DNA from: an uncultured Oscillospiraceae bacterium | Lineage (GTDB): Bacteria > Bacillota > Clostridia > Oscillospirales > Oscillospiraceae | Assembly (NCBI GenBank): GCA_900752305.1 | Contig: CAADUV010000340.1 | Span: 1-6,897 of the forward strand | DNA length: 6,897 nt | Direction: 5' to 3' | Part shown: in pieces, positions 1 through 6,171 of the stretch | Layout of the letters: each line of letters opens with the position of its first letter | How positions within the stretch are numbered: position 1 is the stretch's first letter | Notes under the pieces: generated by a model | Databases searched by the model: none | The model's input: the letters and a program-made list of their open reading frames with translations, nothing else | Told to the model about the DNA's origin: nothing | Position numbers and translations under genes: made by a program

Positions 1-1
1 C

Positions 2-361
2 ATCCGGTGGCGGCGCTGTCGTGCCCTGGCCCAGCAGACCAACCAGCGGACTCTGACCAGCCTGGCAGAAAAGAAGCTCCGCCGGGCCAAACGTCTCGCC
101 GCCGCCCTCTTCCTGCGCTGTCAGGTCTGGTATCTCCCCTTGACTGACCACCGCCCCGCCAACCGTCGTCCCACCAACCGGCAGATGCCCCGCACCGGCT
201 ATTCCGCCCTGTTCCAAGGGGCGCAAGTCCTGCAGGTACGGTACGAAGCAGCCGCACGTCATGCCCAGCCGCCAGAGCTGGCGCTGTTCCGGTCGGCAGT
301 GGAGGAGCTGACGGAGGAACAGCGGGTGCTCATCGGGCTGCTGAGCCGACAGAGGCGCTAA
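2..361 (+). CDS. Unrecognised Arg/Gln-rich protein, 3' end only
   Basis: The frame is open from the left edge to a TAA at 359-361 and gives 119 residues; the true start lies outside the window. A TTG at 140 could be read as a start, but the same frame continues upstream without a stop and has no ribosome binding site there, so I treat this as a 5'-truncated gene. Third codon positions are strongly G or C throughout, which supports real coding. The visible part is rich in Arg, Gln, Leu and Ala. It has a basic, probably helical stretch (residues 20-40 of the fragment) and an acidic, helix-prone C-terminus with an EELTEEQ segment before a basic tail. I recognise no domain or catalytic motif. It converges with the minus-strand operon and probably shares the hairpin terminator at 502-540. 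Confidence 0.6.
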   Translation: MRWRRCRALAQQTNQRTLTSLAEKKLRRAKRLAAALFLRCQVWYLPLTDHRPANRRPTNRQMPRTGYSALFQGAQVLQVRYEAAARHAQPPELALFRSAVEELTEEQRVLIGLLSRQRR

Positions 362-501
362 AAAAGCCGTTTGCAGTCTGTTCATAATTTCTTTATCCTT
401 CGTTCACCACTTCTCCCCGTATTTTTTGTATTCTATCCTTGCAAGCAAGATTGCATCATAAAACTCCCTCTCTTTTTTCTCTTTCTAAAATGCAAAACGT
501 A
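362..501. other. AT- and pyrimidine-rich intergenic stretch
   Basis: This gap between convergent genes has no credible open frame and no obvious promoter. The plus strand is T/C-rich, especially around 461-486. A short inverted repeat, TGCAA at 440-444 and TTGCA at 451-455, is present but too weak to name. Nothing else is visible apart from the terminator that follows. Confidence 0.6.
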
Positions 502-540
502 AAAGCGCTGTTCCCGATAGGAACAGCGCTTTCGCTTTTT
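502..540. terminator. Bidirectional intrinsic terminator between convergent genes
   Basis: A perfect inverted repeat has arms at 502-514 and 520-532 (core AGCGCTGTTCC and its complement) and a five-base loop CGATA. On the plus strand it is followed by CGCTTTTT. On the minus strand the A-rich flank becomes a T-rich tail. It begins about 10 bases past the stop of the minus-strand gene at 543, and it can also end transcription from the left-edge plus-strand gene. Confidence 0.85.
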
Positions 541-542
541 GA

Positions 543-1124
543 TCACTTGAGCAGGTTGATGACCGCGGACTTTTTATAGCTCAGCAGCCCCTCGTCGGTG
601 ACGCGCATGGTCTTGACCACCTTGTTGGCCACCTCGATGGTGTTCACCTCCCGGAACTTGGGCAGGCTCACCGTCAGCACCATGCCACTGACCAGCAGAG
701 AGGTCAGACCGGTGACAGGGGTGGCGGGGACGGTCTTGACCATCAGCTTTCCCTCCCGTGCGTGGCACAGGGTCAGGGCTAAGTAGCAGCCCAGCTGCTT
801 GCTGACCAGCACCTGGTTGTCCTTGTGATCCACTTCCCGGTTGACCAGGTTGTACTCATAGGCGGCACCCACCGCCTGAGCCACCGCCTCCGCTTCCTCG
901 GGCTGGAAGGTCAGCTGGATATTCTTGGCTTCTGCGGCATCGATGAAGTCGCTGGCATAGCTCAAGGTCAGCACACGGGTCTTCCAGGCCAGGTCGCTCT
1001 CCCACTCTTTTCTCGGCAGCTGCAGCTTCTGGTTCAAATCCTTCGGATCCATCCCCTGCTTGGCCAGCTCTTCTACCTGTGCCTTCATGGCACGCATTTC
1101 CTGCATTTCTTTGATGACGTCCAT
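543..1124 (-). CDS. Uncharacterised 193-residue protein, operon partner of the repeat-peptidase T fusion
   Basis: ATG at 1124 is preceded by an AAGGGGAA-type ribosome binding site (1131-1139) with suitable spacing, and the frame has typical GC-rich codon use. I do not recognise the family. Residues 1-36 form a charged amphipathic helix (MDVIKEMQEMRAMKAQVEEL) with coiled-coil character. Residues 44-120 alternate helices and hydrophobic stretches (LAWKTRVLTLSYASDFIDAA; LGCYLALTLC). Residues 135-156 are rich in Val, Leu, Thr and Ser and look like beta strands or a marginal hydrophobic segment. The C-terminus is basic. There is no signal peptide. It starts 50 bases after the stop of the upstream fusion gene, in the same direction and with no terminator between, so the two are probably cotranscribed and may act together. 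The function is unknown. Confidence 0.8.
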   Translation of the reverse strand: MDVIKEMQEMRAMKAQVEELAKQGMDPKDLNQKLQLPRKEWESDLAWKTRVLTLSYASDFIDAAEAKNIQLTFQPEEAEAVAQAVGAAYEYNLVNREVDHKDNQVLVSKQLGCYLALTLCHAREGKLMVKTVPATPVTGLTSLLVSGMVLTVSLPKFREVNTIEVANKVVKTMRVTDEGLLSYKKSAVINLLK

Positions 1125-1174
1125 TGATGCTTCCCCTTTTCTCTTTATTTATGGTATGGTTGTGTCTTTACGCA

Positions 1175-3784
1175 TTATTTCTGAACCAACTGGCACAGCA
1201 ATTCGACCGTCTTCTCCATCCCCTCCACGGTGATGTGCTCATAAGGCCCATGGAAGGCGTAGCCGCCGGTGCCCAGGTTGGGGCAGGGCAGCCCCATGAA
1301 GCTCAGCCGTGCGCCGTCGGTGCCGCCTCGGATGGGTTCCACCACCGGCGTCAGCCCCACCGCTTCCGCAGCGGCCTTGGCGTGGTCGATGAGGTGGATG
1401 TGCTGCTGGATGACTTCCGCCATGTTCTGGTACTGATCCTGGATGCTCCACTCCACGGTGCCTGCGCCGTACCGCTCGTTCAGCACCTTGGCCGCGTGGA
1501 GCACGGTCTCCTTCCGCACCTGGAACCCGGCGGCACTGTGGTCACGGAGAATATAATGCAGCTCCGCCTGTCCCACGTTGCCGGTCATCTGGGTCAGGTG
1601 ATAGAACCCTTCGTAGCCCTCGGTGTCCCTAGGCGTCTGCGCCGCCGGCAGCATGGCGTTGAACTCCATGGCCACCAGCAGAGCGTTGACCATGGTGTTC
1701 TTCCCCTCGCCGGGGTGGACGTCCAGGCCGTGGATGGTGATGGTGGCAGAGGCGGCGTTGAAGTTCTCATACTGAATCTCACCCTCTTTGCCGCCGTCCA
1801 CCGTGTAGGCATACTGCGCGCCAAACCGTTCCAGGTCGAACCGGTCCGCACCAGCGCCAATCTCCTCATCCGGGGTGAAGGCGATGCACAGCTTCCCATG
1901 GGGCAGCTCCTGCACCCGTTCCACCAAAGTCATAATCTCCGCGACCCCTGCCTTATCGTCTGCCCCCAACAGGGTGTCCCCGCTGGTGGTGATGAGGGTG
2001 CGGCCTTTCAGTTCCGCCAAGTGGGGGAACTGCTCCGGCGTCAGGGTCTTTCCGCTGTCGCCCAGCGCTACCGCTCCGCCGTCATAGTCCCGGATGACCT
2101 GGGGCTTGACCCCTTCCGCCGGGTAGTCCGCCGTGTCCATATGTGCGATGAACCCCAAGGCAGGACGTGCTTCCATGCCCTCGGTGGCCGCCAAGTGACC
2201 GTACACATAGCAGTGCTCGTCCACCATGGCGTCCGCCACACCCAGCTCCTTCAGCTCTTCCACCAGCAGCTTTGCCAGCTCCCACTGACCAGGGGTGGAG
2301 GGGCAGACAGCAGCCCCTTCGGCGCTCCGGGTGGGCAGCTTCCCATAGCGCAGCAGCCGCGTAGCCACTGTATCCGGCGCTTTCACGTCATAGATCAGCT
2401 CCAGCTCATCGGCACAGCCGTCAAAGGTGTTCTCGTCCACGTTGCACTCCTGAGGCAGATGTACCACCCGCAGGCTGTCACAGTCGCCGAAGGCATCGGA
2501 ACCGATGGACTCTAGGGAGGCGGGCAGGTACAGCTCTTCCAGCAGGTCGCAGTCCCAGAAGGCGTCATCCTCGATGACCCGCAGCCCTTCCGGGAAGTTG
2601 ATCTTCTTCAAATTCACGCAGCCACTAAAGGACTGGTCCCCGATGACCTCCAAGCCCTCCGGCAGTACCACTTCTTCTACGCCGAACAAGTTTTCACACA
2701 GGCAGTCGGCAATACGGCGAGTGCCCGGCAGGATTTCGATGAGCTTCACGGCACAGCAGCCCACCTCCTGGGAGAAGGGTCCTTCCACATCCGGCTCCGC
2801 CTCGCCAAACAGGGCAGCGCGCTTCACGTGGGGGCTGTAGAAGCAGCCGTCACCCAGCTGCTTCACGGACTGGGGCACCACCACCTGTTCAAATCGCTTG
2901 TTCCGGAACGCTTCCTCCGCGATCTCCGTCACCGGCCGGCCTTCCACCGTCTCCGGGATGGCCAGCACCACGTGTTCCTCCCGACGGCTGCCCAGGAGCT
3001 TGGCACTCCCGTCCGCCAACGGCTGGTACTCCCACTCGCCGTCCCGACGGGACTCCCCTTCTTGGCCACGGAGGTACTGGGCGTCCACGTCCTCCAGCGC
3101 CGGGTTGGTGTTCTCGCTCACGTCCACGTCCCACAAGCCAGAGCACTGGGTGAACGCGCCTTCTGCGATCTCACCCACGTCAGGGCCGATGACCACCCGT
3201 TCCAGGTTATCGCAGCGCTGGAACGCGCCCTGTTCCACGCTCTCCAGGTGTTCCAGACGAATCTCCCGGATGGCGCCGCAGGACATGGCCGCCCCCTGAC
3301 AGATGACCCGGGTCTGAGGCGGGATATGCTCCCACCGCAGCTCGGTCAGGTGGCCGTCCGTGACCAGGGACAAAATCTCCCCTTCGTCGTCACAGCGCTC
3401 CTCCTTCATAACAGTATCCCCGTCCAGCCAGGTGGTCACGAAGCCCTCGGTGCCGGGGTACTCATAATAGATCTCCTTCATCTGGCTCCCCTTGTAGCCT
3501 GCCTGCACATCGGCTCGGTGCAGGATCTCCGCCAGCGTTTCCCCCTTGTCCGCCGGGGTCAAGTCCTTCAGCGCTTCCGCCAGGCCGTACCCGGTCAGCT
3601 CCTTGGCCTCCTCCCAGCCGTAGCGCACCTCGATGGTGCCCTTGGGGTCGGCTCGGCAGGCGAACCGGACGCCAGAGGTGTCCGGTTCCACGGCGATGCC
3701 GGCGTCCAGCAGCGCCTGAGCCAAGGGTTGATTGTAAAGCCGGATGGTGATGAGATGACCCGGCAAATAAGTTGTCTGCGTCAT
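1175..3784 (-). CDS. pepT: BspA-type leucine-rich repeat protein fused to peptidase T (tripeptide aminopeptidase, M20 family)
   Basis: This 869-residue protein has three parts. Residues 1-165 are unclassified. Residues 170-466 carry BspA-type (LRR_5) repeats, with a clean 23-residue period at 355-446 and the pattern IxxxAFxxCxxLxxVxLP. Residues 470-869 are a complete peptidase T (family length about 405-410), which in known members is a cytosolic di-zinc dimer that removes the N-terminal residue of tripeptides. Motif residues aligned by eye to E. coli PepT are all present: H548 and D550 (HMDT), D609 (GADDK), E640-E641 (PDEE), D663 (TVDGG), H845 (FHGPYEH), R747 (LRD) and R819 (IRGGTDGA). No signal peptide is visible. 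I chose ATG 3784 because AGGAGG (3792-3797) lies seven bases upstream and a promoter candidate lies at 3836-3844; the in-frame extension to 3988 crosses that promoter. No ATG or good ribosome binding site separates the repeats from the peptidase, so a true fusion is likely. It leads a probable two-gene operon. Confidence 0.93.
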   Translation of the reverse strand: MTQTTYLPGHLITIRLYNQPLAQALLDAGIAVEPDTSGVRFACRADPKGTIEVRYGWEEAKELTGYGLAEALKDLTPADKGETLAEILHRADVQAGYKGSQMKEIYYEYPGTEGFVTTWLDGDTVMKEERCDDEGEILSLVTDGHLTELRWEHIPPQTRVICQGAAMSCGAIREIRLEHLESVEQGAFQRCDNLERVVIGPDVGEIAEGAFTQCSGLWDVDVSENTNPALEDVDAQYLRGQEGESRRDGEWEYQPLADGSAKLLGSRREEHVVLAIPETVEGRPVTEIAEEAFRNKRFEQVVVPQSVKQLGDGCFYSPHVKRAALFGEAEPDVEGPFSQEVGCCAVKLIEILPGTRRIADCLCENLFGVEEVVLPEGLEVIGDQSFSGCVNLKKINFPEGLRVIEDDAFWDCDLLEELYLPASLESIGSDAFGDCDSLRVVHLPQECNVDENTFDGCADELELIYDVKAPDTVATRLLRYGKLPTRSAEGAAVCPSTPGQWELAKLLVEELKELGVADAMVDEHCYVYGHLAATEGMEARPALGFIAHMDTADYPAEGVKPQVIRDYDGGAVALGDSGKTLTPEQFPHLAELKGRTLITTSGDTLLGADDKAGVAEIMTLVERVQELPHGKLCIAFTPDEEIGAGADRFDLERFGAQYAYTVDGGKEGEIQYENFNAASATITIHGLDVHPGEGKNTMVNALLVAMEFNAMLPAAQTPRDTEGYEGFYHLTQMTGNVGQAELHYILRDHSAAGFQVRKETVLHAAKVLNERYGAGTVEWSIQDQYQNMAEVIQQHIHLIDHAKAAAEAVGLTPVVEPIRGGTDGARLSFMGLPCPNLGTGGYAFHGPYEHITVEGMEKTVELLCQLVQK
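2447..2722 (-). repeat. Four tandem 23-codon leucine-rich repeat units inside the fusion gene
   Basis: Residues 355-446 of the fusion protein divide exactly into units 355-377, 378-400, 401-423 and 424-446. The last three share I-G/E-D-x-A/S-F-x-x-C-x-x-L and end in LP or FP followed by two residues. Diverged units occur at 180-202, 203-225, 285-306, 307-326 and 447-466. The repeat is at protein level; the DNA copies have diverged. Confidence 0.8.
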
Positions 3785-3791
3785 GTGGATT

Positions 3792-3797
3792 CCTCCT
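3792..3797 (-). promoter_or_regulatory. Ribosome binding site that fixes the start of the fusion gene
   Basis: On the minus strand AGGAGG is followed by a seven-base spacer and then ATG at 3784. The match to the 16S tail is perfect, and the longer in-frame start at 3988 has nothing comparable, so it settles the start at 3784. Confidence 0.85.
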
Positions 3798-3835
3798 GTT
3801 TCGTCGGCTTGCGCCGGATGCTTTCCAATGGGTTT

Positions 3836-3864
3836 ATTGTACCACAGCCGGAGCGGGTTGAAAA
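3836..3864 (-). promoter_or_regulatory. Candidate promoter of the fusion-gene operon
   Basis: On the minus strand TACAAT (3836-3841) is preceded by TGG (3842-3844), which makes an extended -10 element. TTTTCA at 3859-3864 sits 17 bases upstream as a poor -35. Transcription would start near 3829, giving a leader of about 45 bases. Confidence 0.5.
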
Positions 3865-4048
3865 CCATCCCCGCGGGAAAATCCCCCTCCGGCCGTTCCC
3901 GCCCCACGAACACAAATGAAAATTTTCCTTGTCTTTTTTCTCCCCATTCCCGCGCATTTTGCAGGGTTTCCTTCGTTTTTCCTCGCAAATTGTTTCCATT
4001 TCCGCTGTTTTTTCCACATTCTATTGTTACTTCTGCCCACTTGCACCC
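3865..4048. other. Pyrimidine-rich centre of the divergent intergenic region
   Basis: The 344-base gap between the divergent starts (3785-4128) has no credible gene. From about 3925 to 4070 the plus strand is dominated by T and C with many short T runs, in contrast to the GC-rich flanks. The small frames that cross it are low-complexity and lack ribosome binding sites. Any shared operator would have to lie here, but I see no clear palindrome. Confidence 0.5.
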
Positions 4049-4077
4049 TTTTCTTTCGCGTTCTTTTTTGTTATACT
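4049..4077 (+). promoter_or_regulatory. Candidate promoter of the NhaC-family gene
   Basis: TATACT at 4072-4077 is preceded by TGT (TG at 4069-4070), an extended -10 element. The -35 position (4049-4054, TTTTCT) is poor, as is common with extended -10 promoters. Transcription would start near 4084, about 45 bases before the ATG. Confidence 0.5.
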
Positions 4078-4128
4078 GACTACATTATGTCCTTTAGAGA
4101 GGGATAAGAAAGAAGGAGTTTTTGTATC

Positions 4129-5415
4129 ATGCAAGAGAAAAAGAGCAGCTTTGCAGCCCTGCTGCCCATCGCCATCTTCCTGGTGATCTACATCGGCGGC
4201 GGGATCCTGTTCCAGGATTTCTACGCCATGCCCGCCATCGTGGTCTTCCTCATCGCCCTGGCCGTGGCCTTCCTCCAGAACCGCGGCCTCAAGTTCAACG
4301 AGAAGATGCACCTGATCGCCGAGGAGCTTTCCGATGACAACATCATCACCATGTGCCTCATCTTCCTCCTGGCCGGTGCCTTCACCGGTGCCGCCACCGC
4401 CGCCGGCGGCGTGGATTCCACCGTCAACCTGGGTCTGACCCTCCTACCCGGCGGTCTGGCCGTCGTCGGCCTGTTCGTCATCGGCTGTTTCATCTCCACC
4501 TCCATGGGCACCAGCGTGGGCACCATCTCCGCCCTGGCTCCCATCGCCGTGGGCATTAGTGAAAAGACCGGCTTCGCCATGGCCCTCTGCCTGGGCGCTG
4601 TGGTTTCCGGCGCTATGTTCGGCGACAACCTGTCCATGATCTCCGACACCACCATCGCCGCCACCAAGACCCAGGGCTGCGAGATGAAGGACAAGTTCCG
4701 CACCAACTTCCTCATCGTCCTCCCCGCCGCCATCGTCAACATCGTCATCCTCCTGGTCATCACTATGAACGGCAACTATTCCGTCAGCGGTGACCTGAGC
4801 TATAACTTCCTCCAGGTCGTCCCCTACCTGGTCGTCCTCATCGGCGCCCTCATCGGCTTTAACGTCTTCGCCGTCCTGGGCGTGGGCACCATCCTGTCCA
4901 TCGTGGTGGGTCTGTACACCGGCACCATCCCCGTCAATGAGATCTTCACCAGCATGGGTTCCGGCGTCACGAATATGTATGACATCACCGTTATCTCCAT
5001 CGTAGTCTGCGCCATCAGCGCCCTGATGAAGGCCGGTGGCGGCATCCAGGCCATTCTGGATCTCATCCGCCGTCGGGTCAAGAGCCGCCGCGGCGCCATG
5101 CTGGGCATCGGCGTCCTGTGCGCCGGTGTGGACGTGGCCACCGCCAACAACACCATCTCCATCGTCATGACCAGCGAGCTGGCACGGGACATCAGCCAGG
5201 AATACGGCATCGACCCCAAGCAGACCGCTTCCCTGCTGGACATCTGCACCTCCATCGTCCAGGGTCTGCTCCCCTACGGTGCGCAGCTGCTGTACGCCTC
5301 CGCCGCCACCAAGGAACAGGTGTCGTCCTTCGCCATCGTGCCCTACTGCTTCTATCCCATGCTCATGGCCGTGTGCGTGGTGGGGTATATCCTGTTCAGC
5401 AAGAAGACAAAATAA
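4129..5415 (+). CDS. NhaC-family sodium/proton antiporter-like membrane transporter
   Basis: This 428-residue, highly hydrophobic protein has roughly ten to twelve predicted membrane segments (for example about 8-28, 33-50, 73-95, 106-123, 192-213, 226-262, 285-300 and 403-423). NhaC-family hallmarks are STSMGTSVGT (123-132) and GDNLSMISDTT (165-175), the latter matching the family's GD-x-x-SP-x-SDTT motif except that Met replaces Pro. A second-half segment, GVDVATANNTISIVMTSE, is also typical of the fold. Family members exchange sodium for protons, but relatives carry malate/lactate or amino acids, so the substrate here is uncertain. The length is normal. ATG 4129 follows AAGGAG (4113-4118) with a ten-base spacer. 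It is monocistronic: an extended -10 promoter lies upstream and an intrinsic terminator starts 16 bases after the stop. It is divergent from the peptidase T fusion operon, and a shared role in peptide or amino-acid metabolism is only a possibility. Confidence 0.9.
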   Translation: MQEKKSSFAALLPIAIFLVIYIGGGILFQDFYAMPAIVVFLIALAVAFLQNRGLKFNEKMHLIAEELSDDNIITMCLIFLLAGAFTGAATAAGGVDSTVNLGLTLLPGGLAVVGLFVIGCFISTSMGTSVGTISALAPIAVGISEKTGFAMALCLGAVVSGAMFGDNLSMISDTTIAATKTQGCEMKDKFRTNFLIVLPAAIVNIVILLVITMNGNYSVSGDLSYNFLQVVPYLVVLIGALIGFNVFAVLGVGTILSIVVGLYTGTIPVNEIFTSMGSGVTNMYDITVISIVVCAISALMKAGGGIQAILDLIRRRVKSRRGAMLGIGVLCAGVDVATANNTISIVMTSELARDISQEYGIDPKQTASLLDICTSIVQGLLPYGAQLLYASAATKEQVSSFAIVPYCFYPMLMAVCVVGYILFSKKTK

Positions 5416-5430
5416 AGGTAACCGCACAAA

Positions 5431-5463
5431 AGCGCCTTCCCAACTGGGAGGGCGCTCTTTTTG
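5431..5463 (+). terminator. Intrinsic terminator of the NhaC-family gene
   Basis: Arms AGCGCCTTCCC (5431-5441) and GGGAGGGCGCT (5446-5456) pair over 11 positions with one T-G wobble around the loop AACT, followed by CTTTTT. It begins 16 bases after the stop codon. Confidence 0.9.
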
Positions 5464-5700
5464 AAAAGAATTTGTGATGCTAGAACTGCGAACGGAGGAG
5501 AACGAGTCCTTCCAGCGCTTTCTCTAGCTTTTCCCCGTACCATACACGCTATGTTTCAAAAAATTTACCGTTCTTTGACTGGTATGCCATCCCGCAATCT
5601 GCGCAACCTAGCAATGGAACAGCGAAAGAGCACCGCTCGGTGTTGTTTCGTCGGTTCCAAGTGGAATCGTGCCATGGCACAGGGAAAGGAGATCAGGGAC
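5464..5700 (+). other. Leader or intergenic stretch upstream of the small genes
   Basis: The frame of the downstream small gene stays open here back to 5461, but this part has no good ribosome binding site, a composition unlike protein, and a better start downstream at 5701. A weak extended -10 (TGCTAGAAC, 5478-5486) is the best promoter candidate. TTGACT at 5575-5580 lacks a matching -10. The main content is the nested hairpin at 5616-5658. Confidence 0.45.
5616..5658 (+). ncRNA. Long nested hairpin, candidate structured leader RNA
   Basis: Three stacked stems can form: GGAAC (5616-5620) with GTTCC (5654-5658), CGAAA (5623-5627) with TTTCG (5646-5650), and a helix of 5629-5634 with 5639-5644 that includes one G-T wobble, closing the loop GCTC. 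No T run follows, so it is not a simple terminator. It ends 42 bases before the start of the 52-residue gene. The outer arm TTCC (5655-5658) can alternatively pair with GGAA (5663-5666). No known riboswitch motif is recognised. Confidence 0.35.
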
Positions 5701-5859
5701 ATGGATAAACAGGAAAAGGCTTATCGTGAAATGATGGACAAGGTAAAGAACGACTGCCTGCTGCCCCAGGACGAAGTATGCCGCCGCACCGGCAAGGACG
5801 CACAGCGTGGGCATACGGAGTATATGAAGGACCTGATGGAGTACCAGTACGAAGAGTAA
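5701..5859 (+). CDS. Small charged protein, 52 residues, unknown function
   Basis: ATG 5701 is preceded by AAGGAG (5686-5691) with a nine-base spacer, which is why I prefer it to the in-frame TTG at 5461 or the ATGs at 5551 and 5614. The protein is hydrophilic, slightly acidic, with many Lys, Glu and Asp, and has two cysteines (C19 and C27). It is mostly helix-prone, with no membrane segment or signal peptide, and ends in a Tyr/Glu-rich tail. It resembles no family I can name. The next small gene starts 30 bases after its stop, so the two are probably one transcript. Confidence 0.6.
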   Translation: MDKQEKAYREMMDKVKNDCLLPQDEVCRRTGKDAQRGHTEYMKDLMEYQYEE

Positions 5860-5889
5860 TCCATCCATCCCGCGAAAGGAGACAGCACC

Positions 5890-6066
5890 ATGGGAAACCA
5901 GGTTAAGGGACATCCCGACCCCCGGGACCACAAGGTCACACGGGACGGCATGACCCCCATCACCCGCATCGAGGGGAGAAAATCCAAGAAGCGCTGTGAC
6001 ACCACCGACGAGGAGAAGCGCCGTCACGTGGATCAGCTGCTGGAATATGAGTGGCCTGGAAACTGA
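5890..6066 (+). CDS. Small basic protein, 58 residues, unknown function
   Basis: ATG 5890 follows AAGGAG (5876-5881) with an eight-base spacer, and the frame runs to TGA at 6064-6066. It is shorter than the limits used by many gene callers. Codon third positions are mostly G or C. The N-terminal half is rich in His, Asp, Pro and Arg (GHPDPRDHKVTRDG). A basic patch, EGRKSKKRC, lies at residues 28-36. The C-terminal half (residues 38-53) looks helical and ends in EYEWPGN. There is no membrane segment. I do not recognise it. It sits 30 bases after the 52-residue gene on the same strand and converges with the 64-residue gene. Confidence 0.6.
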   Translation: MGNQVKGHPDPRDHKVTRDGMTPITRIEGRKSKKRCDTTDEEKRRHVDQLLEYEWPGN

Positions 6067-6117
6067 CGGAGCCCATCCGTCCATGGCCAAAGGGGGCGTC
6101 TCGCCCCCGCTACATCT
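6067..6117. other. Convergent gap with two short hairpins
   Basis: GACGGA (6065-6070) pairs with TCCGTC (6076-6081), overlapping the TGA of the 58-residue gene. GGGGGCG (6092-6098) pairs with CGCCCCC (6102-6108). Neither has a good T run on the plus strand, and the second has only TTT on the minus strand. They may help end the plus-strand transcript, but this is weak. Confidence 0.4.
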
Positions 6118-6171
6118 TCAAACAGAAAGCGGGCGAACGTCAGGATCATACCTCCTGGCCTTCGCCCGCTT
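6118..6171 (-). terminator. Intrinsic terminator embedded in the 3' end of the 64-residue gene
   Basis: A perfect 11-bp stem pairs AAGCGGGCGAA (plus strand 6127-6137) with TTCGCCCGCTT (6161-6171). Inside it CAGG (6141-6144) pairs with CCTG (6154-6157). On the minus strand the stem runs into TTTCTGTTTGA, whose last three bases are the stop codon. The plus-strand side has no T run, so the terminator serves the minus-strand gene. Confidence 0.7.

Noticed and set aside
1124..2515. 463-codon open frame on the plus strand, antisense to the peptidase T domain
   Set aside because: It starts with TTG without a ribosome binding site and mirrors a high-GC3 gene with full peptidase T homology. Long antisense frames are expected in such DNA.
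2828..3919. 363-codon open frame on the plus strand, antisense to the repeat region
   Set aside because: It is a shadow of the fusion gene: no ribosome binding site, no family resemblance, and the opposite strand has clear repeat periodicity.
3785..3988. In-frame N-terminal extension of the fusion protein to a start at 3988
   Set aside because: AGGAGG sits seven bases before ATG 3784, and an extended -10 promoter (3836-3844) lies inside the extension. The extension has low-complexity composition and no ribosome binding site of its own.
4444..5427. 327-codon open frame on the minus strand, antisense to the NhaC-family gene
   Set aside because: Its His/Asp/Gly-rich low-complexity product is the reverse-complement image of a hydrophobic membrane protein. 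It also begins inside the intergenic spacer without a ribosome binding site.
5575..5600. Promoter from TTGACT (5575-5580)
   Set aside because: The -35 match is good, but nothing resembling TATAAT occurs 16-18 bases downstream.
5628..5658. T-box-like leader upstream of the small genes
   Set aside because: The pairing is striking, but the conserved T-box antiterminator sequence (GGTGGNACCGCG type) is absent and no terminator stem with a T run follows.
5461..5700. N-terminal extension of the 52-residue protein to TTG 5461
   Set aside because: That start lies in the terminator tail of the previous gene and has no ribosome binding site. The nested hairpin lies inside the extension, and AAGGAG marks ATG 5701.
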